From assembly GCA_905250025.1 (NCBI GenBank), contig CAJNOJ010000269.1:62001-126000 (forward strand): DNA of 64,000 nt. The letters are read 5' to 3'. The notes beneath the pieces are model-generated. The model was not told where the DNA came from and made no database searches. It saw nothing but the letters and a program-made list of their open reading frames with translations. The position numbers and the translations under genes are program-made. Positions within the stretch are counted from its first letter, which is position 1. Each line of letters starts with the position of its first letter. The DNA comes from Adineta ricciae. Its lineage: Eukaryota; Rotifera; Eurotatoria; Adinetida; Adinetidae. Shown in pieces: positions 57,092 through 64,000 of the stretch.

Positions 57092-59257
57092 TTAAACTTG
57101 CGAGCACACTTGTACATAGTTGTCGATTAATTCGTGATATTGGTTGCACGCCGAATTTTTTACGCTAATCTTTATATTATTATGATCAGCAGGTAAAGTA
57201 CGACGATAAGTTTCCAATGCTCGCTGATGATACTGATGCGCTTTGTCAGGATTGTTCATTTGAAGAAAAAGAATGCCCATACTACTCCAACAATAAGCGA
57301 TACATGGATGATCTTCCGGAAGAATATTAAGAAAGATCAATTCAGCTTTTTCATACAATTCCAAAGCTTTGTCTGTCTTTCCTTCTCTTCGATAAACATT
57401 ACCCATTTCATTAAAAACTATTCCAATACGTTGATGATTATTGGGTAGATTATTTTTGAGAATTTTCATGGCATTTTCATAAGACTGAATTGATTCTACA
57501 TACCTAGATTTAATCAGAAAATATTCACCCATATAAATATAAGTTTGAGCGTTCACTAAATCATTAAGACAGTTCTTCCCGCTACATATTGACTCAGCCA
57601 TTTTATAGTACCTCATTGCTTCATCCAATTGTCCGCTATCTTGATATACATGCCCTAAACCATTCATTATTCGAACCATATTTCTCCAATTACGATGAGA
57701 ATTCTGTTGCAATTCGAACGCTTGTTGAAAGTGGCGTTCAGCCAGATGAGTATCTTTCTGGTAACTATGAGTTAGTCCGAGATTATAATGGTACGCAGCT
57801 AGATTATGTTTTTTCGAATCATGGACACGATTTATGAGCCTGTCAAAATAGTGCTGTGCTATAATGTGTTTTCCCATGTCCATTAATAGTGTTCCAAAGA
57901 TGACTTCTTCGTCTGTTTCATTCAGTTCTTGTTCGATCAGTTTCTTATAGTCTGAAAAAGCTTGAGAACCATCACTAGTACTAGTAGCGTTAATATAATA
58001 AATACCAGTATCTTTGTTCAAAACTACATCGTCGATACGGAAAGCGGTTCCTACGTTGAAAAGTATTTCTTCTTCCTCTTGATTTTGACAAATAGATGTA
58101 GTATCAGCAAAAGTAATATCATTAGTGCGAATGTCAATTTTAATGATCCACAATACTAATTTCACATTGGCACGTCGACCGGAACTATGTCTTAGAAACT
58201 CTTCAGCTACCGATCGTTGTCGACTAGTAGAAACAAAACCGTTAATACTGGCCATGCCGTGAATAATATGTTTCAATTTTTCTACTTCGTCATCAGTAAG
58301 TCGACATCCTCGATAGACCGTCATTATCGGTGATTGTTGTTCCTCGATCATTTTCTTCCTTAATTTCTTCCATTCAACAGACAACTGTCGACAGAGATCG
58401 GAAATGAAGCACCGAAATATATTCAGAATATCGATGTTGTCCATACGTAGAACAGAATTTATTATTTTATAGACAAATGATTCCCGCGTATACCAGAGCA
58501 ATGCTTGATTAGGTTCGTAAGTTCTTTCGAATTCATCAATATCTTTAAAAATTGATTCTTTATTAGCATCCTGGGCAAAATACTGTCGGCAATATTTCAG
58601 CATTTGTTTCATATCATCATCATCATATTGCGTGTTCATTAGTGTGCTTCGTAAAAGTTGAAACCAAAGAAATGAAGCAGCATCATAAGTCAAATCACGA
58701 ATTGCATTTTGACGTTGTGTAAAACAGTTCAAAGTATTTGCACCTGGATAATAATGCTTCAATTCAATTTTCAGACATTGCTGTAACTCTTTTTGACTAG
58801 TGTACACACCGGTAACATAAGGAGAATATTGTTGGATAAAGTCTATATATCTTTCTGCTTTATTACAATAGATAAAGACAGAGTCGAGTATATGCAATTC
58901 TGATCTATAGAACAAGATTTCGGCGCTGAGTCTGCCAGAAACGACGAGAAATATACGAGCTTTATTGTTCGTGATAGTACGCAATGCATTGTAACAGTTT
59001 TGTACATCATCGAAGAAAAATACTGAAGACTGAATGCTATACAACATGGATCTCGTTGACTTTATGTCGGTTGAGTCACTGTTAACATTTGCATCGAGCC
59101 ATACTATTGTAATACCATCAGGTACGAGTAGGGGTGGATTAATAATAGGTACCAGAAGCACTTGTTTCTCATCTGGAAGATTGTCTGATATTGTTGACAC
59201 ATCTGTTTTCCTACCACAACAAATTAAAGTCTTCAGGCCACACATATATCCGTACAT
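57092..59257 (-). CDS. TPR-repeat arginine-specific ADP-ribosyltransferase with N-terminal flavodoxin-like domain
   Basis: 721 residues, one exon. The N-terminus has 'MYGYMCGLKTLICCG', cysteines fit for palmitoylation. Residues about 48-170 form the alpha/beta domain 'ITIVWLDANVNSD', 'ARIFLVVSGRLSAEIL', 'LDSVFIYCNKAERY', shared with the gene at 54587. The central R-S-ExE transferase (about 300-440) has Arg in 'TVYRGCRLT', 'NGFVSTSRQ' and 'NQEEEEILFNVGT'. About six TPR repeats of the kinesin-light-chain kind fill the rest ('AAYHYNLGLTHSYQKDTHLAERHF', 'GNVYRREGKTDKALELYEKAE'). It modifies arginine on target proteins by family knowledge; the TPRs are likely to bind partners. Confidence 0.8.
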   Translation of the reverse strand: MYGYMCGLKTLICCGRKTDVSTISDNLPDEKQVLLVPIINPPLLVPDGITIVWLDANVNSDSTDIKSTRSMLYSIQSSVFFFDDVQNCYNALRTITNNKARIFLVVSGRLSAEILFYRSELHILDSVFIYCNKAERYIDFIQQYSPYVTGVYTSQKELQQCLKIELKHYYPGANTLNCFTQRQNAIRDLTYDAASFLWFQLLRSTLMNTQYDDDDMKQMLKYCRQYFAQDANKESIFKDIDEFERTYEPNQALLWYTRESFVYKIINSVLRMDNIDILNIFRCFISDLCRQLSVEWKKLRKKMIEEQQSPIMTVYRGCRLTDDEVEKLKHIIHGMASINGFVSTSRQRSVAEEFLRHSSGRRANVKLVLWIIKIDIRTNDITFADTTSICQNQEEEEILFNVGTAFRIDDVVLNKDTGIYYINATSTSDGSQAFSDYKKLIEQELNETDEEVIFGTLLMDMGKHIIAQHYFDRLINRVHDSKKHNLAAYHYNLGLTHSYQKDTHLAERHFQQAFELQQNSHRNWRNMVRIMNGLGHVYQDSGQLDEAMRYYKMAESICSGKNCLNDLVNAQTYIYMGEYFLIKSRYVESIQSYENAMKILKNNLPNNHQRIGIVFNEMGNVYRREGKTDKALELYEKAELIFLNILPEDHPCIAYCWSSMGILFLQMNNPDKAHQYHQRALETYRRTLPADHNNIKISVKNSACNQYHELIDNYVQVCSQV

Positions 59258-59301
59258 GTGGTTATTGATTATACAGCAATGGCTAGATAAGTGAAATGAA
59301 G

Positions 59302-59868
59302 ATGTTACTTATCAATGTGTTAGCTAAAAACTTTTTTACTAAATAAGTCCTGTCCCCGAAAATTATACTATTCGAATCAGAATTAAATTCTGATTCGAAT
59401 GGTCGTGTTTCTACTCACGGGACAAACTTTGGAAAAATTTTATTTGGATCATAAACAGACCTACCCGGGTCAACAAGTCCGATGCTGTATCCGATTGGAT
59501 TCCTAGAAACGGAATTGCATTGGAATCCGACTAGGAAAATTCAGTCGGTTATTGCAAATTTTATGAGCGATGTTTTTAAAGCTATATTCTATGATGGCCC
59601 TTAGAAAATCAGGAAAATTCATGCTTCGGATCCGTCGAACTCCTGTAGGATCCGAGTACGGGATCGATCGACCTGGGTATCGGAGGCAAACAAAGATATA
59701 TGTAAACGTTTTCCCAAAGTTTGTCTCGTGAGTGGAAACATCAACATTCGATGCAGAATTAAACTCTGAGCCGAATGGATTAATTTTCAGAGGCGGGACT
59801 TATTTAGTAAGAAAATTTTTAGCTAACAAATCGTTTGTTCGCACTAGCTTCACATCGATATGTTACAT
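59302..59868. mobile_element. 549-bp fold-back MITE, second member of the 9-bp-duplication family
   Basis: The element 59311-59859. Left end ATCAATGTG runs straight into TTAGCTAAAAAC, a deletion of about 24 bases relative to the member at 23934. The right end, reading inward, is ATCGATGTGAAGCTAGTGCG. Flanks ATGTTACTT (59302-59310) and ATGTTACAT (59860-59868) agree at 8 of 9. The arms contain the same 'AGAATTAAATTCTGA' hairpins and 'GGGACTTATTTAGTAA' box. The centre is longer and unrelated to the first member. Non-coding. Confidence 0.75.
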
Positions 59869-60528
59869 TTTCTATGAATTGGATAAGGATGTAAGGTTGT
59901 AGAACAGTGATACCTGCATTCTTATCGATCTCATCCATCCCTAGCTATCCACATACTCAACATTATTGAGTGACTTTTTTAGACATTGATCAGGAACTAT
60001 CAGCCGTATATCATTTTAGACAACTTTATTCATCAGATGAACTTTGCCATTCTGAACTTCTTAACAAAATTTTTAGCAATCCTCCTTTTGATGTTTGAAA
60101 TAACAGAGTGATTAGAAAAGTAATTTTCCTAACGCCAGTATTTATTATTCCTGAGTAAGAATGTTTATAGTTATCTTCGAACTATCCACTATCATAACAT
60201 CTAGAGCGACTAATCAACTCTGAGCTAATTGCACTTGCAGATGATTCTATCTGTTAATATTATACAAGATACTTACCAGTTTTAATATTTTCAAAGAAAA
60301 TTAATTCTGTTCAATCATTCATCACCGTTAAATCTAGCTACAATGAAGTTGACCAGCCATGCAATCATCTTAGTCTTGCGTACAAGGCAACGTTGTGAAC
60401 ATCTAGAATGCATGACACAATAACTACTTCATTGATTAATCGAATTCAACTCAATAACGCGTTTTATAGGAAGTCATAAAAAGAGCAAACATAGACATGC
60501 ATTTGAAAAGATAATATTACGCAGTATA
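59869..60528. other. intergenic stretch
   Basis: No gene seen on either strand; lies downstream of the minus-strand acetyltransferase. Confidence 0.45.
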
Positions 60529-61632
60529 TTATAAGATCGCACAGCAGCATTTTTGCTTCTCCGCTTTGGCTTTCTCGCCATCAAGTAAAGGTTCAGTCAT
60601 TGCCGTAGTGTACTTTTCTCTGAAACAAAAGAAAACAGATGTTATACATTGCCTACAGTCAATTATGAACTCAAGATCAAGCTACATTGCGCAAAAGAAC
60701 ACTGCTGAAAAAATCAGGTGTGTTGCTTTTTACTACAGTGCTATCACAGTCCTTATAATCACATTATTTGTCGTAACACCTTCGTTTTCCAAATAGTCCC
60801 TGGACAGATTGTCAACAAGCTGCTTGGTGCACTTTGAAGTTGTAATTTTCGTTGACACAGAATATCTTCCTGTATATTATGCTCAATAGAGGAACTTACT
60901 GTGTTTGCTTTTGTCGTTTGAGCACTTTGTCGCCAGATTCAGGCTCACTTGATGTCCGTGAAGTTTCAAATGGTAATGAAGTATTACTAGAAAATTGAAA
61001 GAAATAGTTTTCAACCGATTCTTTGATTATAAATACTTAGTCGGAATATTGAAGTTATCCTTGAATTCGAAACCAACATAGAGCTTAGGATCATACTTGT
61101 ACTTTTTAGCGACTTCATCGCCGTTCATAAACATTGCACCTTGTTTCAAATAGAAATGAATCGCTGGTTGATTTACACGTCGACATAAACCACAGTAGAA
61201 AGTGCCTGGTGGGTAAACCGTGCGTAGATACTCAAGGAGACGACCACCAAATCCATGTCGTTTAAAATCGGCATCAATACAACATTGTGCGATATAAACC
61301 GATCCTTTCTCTTGATCTTTCAGCGTCAGAAAACCTATGGCATTTTGCCTATTATTATTATAAAGTGGGTCTACAGCCCATAGGATAAAACAACGGCATT
61401 GTTTTGTTATTATTTCGCTCTGCATATTATCAAATGTTTCTCGTAGCCATTGTCGAAGCGTTTTTCCTTCTTCGATCTTCAACTCCATCTCAACATGCTT
61501 ATAGAAGTCGTCGAATGAATGGATGAAAAGTTCTCGTAAAACGGAAAATACAGGATCATCATTACTTTCTGGAAAGAATTCACATACTGATGTGTTGTGA
61601 AACGATGGTAAAACGAGCTGCTTTGCTTTCAC
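60529..61632 (-). CDS. GNAT-family N-acetyltransferase, spliced form ending in a CaaX box
   Basis: Exon 1 is 61632-61037, exon 2 60986-60900, exon 3 60619-60529; phases 2/1 and 2/1 agree, giving 257 residues. Exon 1 has the acetyl-CoA motif A 'VYIAQCCIDADFKRHGFGGRLLEYL' (R/QxxGxG/A) and the later 'VNQPAIHFYLKQGAMF' typical of GNAT. If the first donor (GTATTT) is not used, the protein ends 'PTKYL' at 61027. If it is, the tail runs through 'SRTSSEPESGDKVLKRQKQ' to 'KAEKQKCCCAIL', a CaaX box with final Leu (geranylgeranylation type) preceded by two more cysteines. GTATTT donors are used elsewhere in this window. Substrate unknown. Confidence 0.65.
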
Positions 61633-61887
61633 TTAAACAAGATTAGCGAGATAGTACTAATGCTCTCTATTTCAGCGTTTAAAGATACTGACTTTGTGGC
61701 ATTATTGATTTCGGTGACAATGTATGCAATGATTGCTGTGATTTTTGTAAACACTCATCCCACCTACCCAGATGTTTCTTTTCACCTAAATATTTTGCAA
61801 AATAATTCAGCAACACAGAATCCAAGGCGTGAACGTTGATGAGAATAAAGGTGGAATAGCAAAGGTTAAAACAAATTCTTTACTTCC

Positions 61888-62268
61888 TCACATTCCATTC
61901 TCAGCCTCTATCACATCCTCACTTTTAATGGAGATACTTTTTAAATCGGCGAAGATTTCTTGATTATCACTTAAAGTCAACGTCGAATCAGGATTACCTA
62001 AACAAAGAGATAGACAACCATTCGATAATCACTGGAAACCGTGATCTTTTATTGTTTATTTTAATCTTTCTCTCGTTAGGACTTACAACTAAGTGAATCA
62101 ATTGTAGAAGCACCAGCACTCATAGATGATTCACGAGTTTCGTTCACATTAGTGTCATTGGCGCGACAATTAGAGTTATTTGATAAATTGAATACTGCTG
62201 GGATGGAATCAGATTGTTGCTGTTCATTCATTGCTTGCTGACGTCTGTTTAGAATCTTAAGATCCAAT
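61888..62268 (-). CDS. 3' part of an unknown gene (two exons seen)
   Basis: Exons 62268-62097 and 61997-61888 join in phase ('TIDSLSC' followed by 'NPDSTLTLSDNQEIFADLK') and end at TGA 61888-61890. The protein end is polar, rich in Ser, Asn and acidic residues, with no domain I know. A Gln-rich 'RRQQAMNEQQQSDS' segment precedes it. Further exons should lie upstream, where a mariner-like MITE (62386) and a fold-back element (62884) now sit; none was found. It may be disordered, or the gene may be cut. Confidence 0.4.
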
Positions 62269-62383
62269 CTAAAATATTGAGAATGTGAGTAAATCACGTG
62301 TGTCCTCATTCGCATGAATATTTTGTCTAAGTTGCAACTTCAGTACAACATTGTAAATGATGTTTAAATATAACACTAGTAAG

Positions 62384-62803
62384 TATCAGGTTGTCCAAAA
62401 AGTTCGTGCAAGTGCTGTTTTGCTGCAAGTGTAAAACATATGGTGAGGGCGTAGGTGTGGGTGTGGGTGTGGGTGTGAGGGTGAGGGTATGGGTAAGTCT
62501 GAGCAGTAGGATACTACATGAAAATTTGTACTGAGATACTTCTAGGAAAGCCTATGCAGTTTTTTAAATCTGCAAGATGGTCGAAATTCCGTTGGCAAAA
62601 TTCCTAGTGTCGATTTTTCAATAAACCCTAAAAATGACACATCTTGATGTTAAAATGTCATTCTTTTCTGCAAGAAGACAATGAAGTAGTTAGGTTAACA
62701 TTGTTGTACCATCCTAAGAATGGATGCTCTACACAATAGTAGAAATCATATGCTTCACGTTTGCAGCAAAACAGCACTTGCACGAACTTTTTTGGAAAAC
62801 ATA
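62384..62803. mobile_element. Mariner-like MITE, about 416 bp, TA target
   Basis: The left end after TA is TCAGGTTGTCCAAAAAGTTC. The right end, reading inward, is TGTTTTCCAAAAAAGTTCGT before TA. The GTTCGTGCAAGTGCTGTTTTGCTGCAA inverted arms are close to perfect. GGTTGTCCAAAAAGTT ends are familiar from mariner transposons. No transposase. A telomere-like G-rich tract lies inside. Confidence 0.7.
62441..62503 (+). repeat. telomere-like TGTGGG/TGAGGG tract inside a MITE
   Basis: Begins GGTGAGGGCG and runs through four GTGTGG units, then GTGAGG units, ending GTATGGGTAAG. Imperfect hexamers like those of bdelloid telomeres. It lies between the two arms of the element at 62386-62801. Confidence 0.65.
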
Positions 62804-62875
62804 ATATCTTGGACACGGACGGATTCGACTTCTTCTTGAACGGATCACACACGAGTGTACTCCAACTCTGATCAC

Positions 62876-63702
62876 ATTTGTTCTAGGGGTGCAACGGTAA
62901 CGGTGGTTCACCGTTTAACCGTAGGCAGTTAACCGGTCTAATACGACAACCGGGCCTGGTGAAAATGAAGGTAAACAATAGCCGGATTTTCTGAAAGTGA
63001 AGCTTAGCAATAACCGGCCTACGTGAAAATAAGGTTAAATAAAAACCGGGTCTCACGAGAAAGCGGTTTAACGATAACCGCTACAGATCGATTAAACGGT
63101 GAATCGATAACCATTGTGAACCGGTAACCGCTTTTCTTTCAATATCTATTTGATACAATATATGACTCTTTAGTAATACTTTTCCATATTAGTCGTGATT
63201 TGTGAAAGTATAGTATCATATAAACCTTTATGTTTGGAGACCGGTCTTAACAGATACTGAAATAGGATTTGCAATTATATGGTCGTTTCTGAATAATTCG
63301 GTGTAAGCAAACTGCAGAGATATTTTCAAAAATTCTGTTGCTCAAATGGTATAATTATCGCTGAAGTCAATATTTTATAAAAGACAGTTATCTCTTATAG
63401 AAAATATCAGTGCAAGAATGAGATATTTTGATGGAGCCCTTAGCTTCGATAGTTCTCTGGTTCATAGTACACATAGCAATGGTATCGATATTGATAGAAA
63501 AGCGGTTACCGAATCCCAACAGTTCACGTTAAAGACACAGCGGTTACCAATTAACCGTTCATACACCTCTACCGATGATTGTTAAACCTCATTCTCACTT
63601 GGTCCTCTTATTGTTAAACCTTATTTTCGCAAAACCCCGGCTTTCATTAAATCGCTTTACCACTAAGCCCGTGAAAGTGACCGCTGCACCCCTAATCTGT
63701 TC
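62876..63702. mobile_element. 811-bp hAT-like fold-back element, second member
   Basis: The element 62884-63694. Ends TAGGGGTGCAACGGTAAC and, inward from the right, TTAGGGGTGCAGCGGTCAC. Flanks ATTTGTTC (62876-62883) and ATCTGTTC (63695-63702) agree at 7 of 8. The arms carry degenerate units ending in ACCGG(C) and TAACCG words, less regular than in the element at 53995. Non-coding. Confidence 0.7.
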
Positions 63703-63919
63703 CAGGTCGAACTCAATGCGCTCCATCTATTCCAAAAGCAATATTCTAGGGCATATACTTCCTAACCCATAGAAAATGCAAAAAACCCTAAAAAACAGCA
63801 GAACTTCAGACAAACACCCAATGACCCGTTTCTACACCTTCAGCAACTATCCCAGCACTTCTTCAAGTTACAACTCGACGAGTTCTATCGATTCCAACCG
63901 TGCAAAAATTACAAACGAC

Positions 63920-63977
63920 TCACACCCTCACCCACACCTCACCCTCACCCACACCCACACCCACACCCTGCACCCAA
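63920..63977 (-). repeat. telomere-like tract, C-rich strand
   Basis: CACACCCTCACCCACACCTC and onward: hexamer-like CACCCA/CACCCT units, the complement of TGGGTG/AGGGTG, with TGTGGG phase variants. Close to the right edge of the window and oriented opposite to the tract at 62441. Confidence 0.65.
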
Positions 63978-64000
63978 ACTCAATCGAATCATACAATAAA

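Noticed and set aside
59034..59294. Plus-strand open frames opposite the two ADP-ribosyltransferase genes and the cupin gene
   Set aside because: Antisense shadows of long coding exons, without their own motifs.
63920..64000. Contig end taken as a real telomere
   Set aside because: The tract is short, degenerate and followed by ordinary sequence; orientation alone does not show a chromosome end.

Overview
The window looks like a piece of a bdelloid rotifer nuclear genome, of the Adineta or Rotaria kind. This is inference from several signs: AT-rich DNA with many short introns (about 33-60 nt); peptide-receptor-like GPCRs; NHL-repeat genes in several copies; arginine-specific ADP-ribosyltransferases joined to ankyrin or TPR repeats; an intronless bacterial-type glycosyltransferase; many fold-back and miniature DNA transposons; and short interstitial tracts of the TGTGGG/TGAGGG kind, like bdelloid telomere repeats. 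No gene identifies the species.

Layout. 1-0.4 kb is the 3' end of an unrecognised gene. 0.6-14.5 kb (block A) holds a GPCR, a broken second GPCR, and a long multi-exon gene encoding a secreted six-repeat NHL propeller, a Ser/Thr-rich stalk, a REJ region, a GAIN/GPS site, PLAT and the start of a polycystin membrane core. The exon phases agree across all these joins. A 48-N gap follows. 14.6-21.8 kb (block B) repeats the two GPCRs and the NHL part in the same orientation. Two more NHL copies follow: C at 24.8-26.1 kb and D at 28.5 kb, the latter cut by a single n. From there the REJ-polycystin half appears again; it has its own 95-N gap and ends at 32.76 kb, supplying the C-terminus missing from block A. 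33.2-42.3 kb carries a third GPCR, a microseminoprotein-like secreted protein, two tiny conserved proteins, decayed pseudogenes, a papain-fold-like protein and the start of a family-2 glycosyltransferase. A single n at 42285 returns to the middle of the third GPCR, and the whole block repeats to 50.85 kb, where the glycosyltransferase is complete.

The direct repeats begin or end at runs of N or at single n characters. They are therefore probably alleles or homeologues laid end to end by the assembler, not proven tandem duplications.

50.9-64 kb is single copy. It holds a tRNA-like gene, an ankyrin-ADP-ribosyltransferase, a protein that probably splices to a C-terminal cupin, a TPR-ADP-ribosyltransferase sharing that protein's N-terminal domain, a GNAT acetyltransferase whose spliced form ends in a prenylation box, and the 3' end of an unknown gene. 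Between them lie fold-back transposons with recognisable target-site duplications. The last 1.6 kb contains a mariner-like MITE, a large fold-back element and telomere-like tracts.

The most interesting items are the NHL-REJ-PLAT-polycystin fusion, the near-perfect sequence sharing between NHL exons A and C, the signalling cluster built on a shared N-terminal domain, and the transposon insertions that can be dated and delimited against paralogous empty sites inside the same window.
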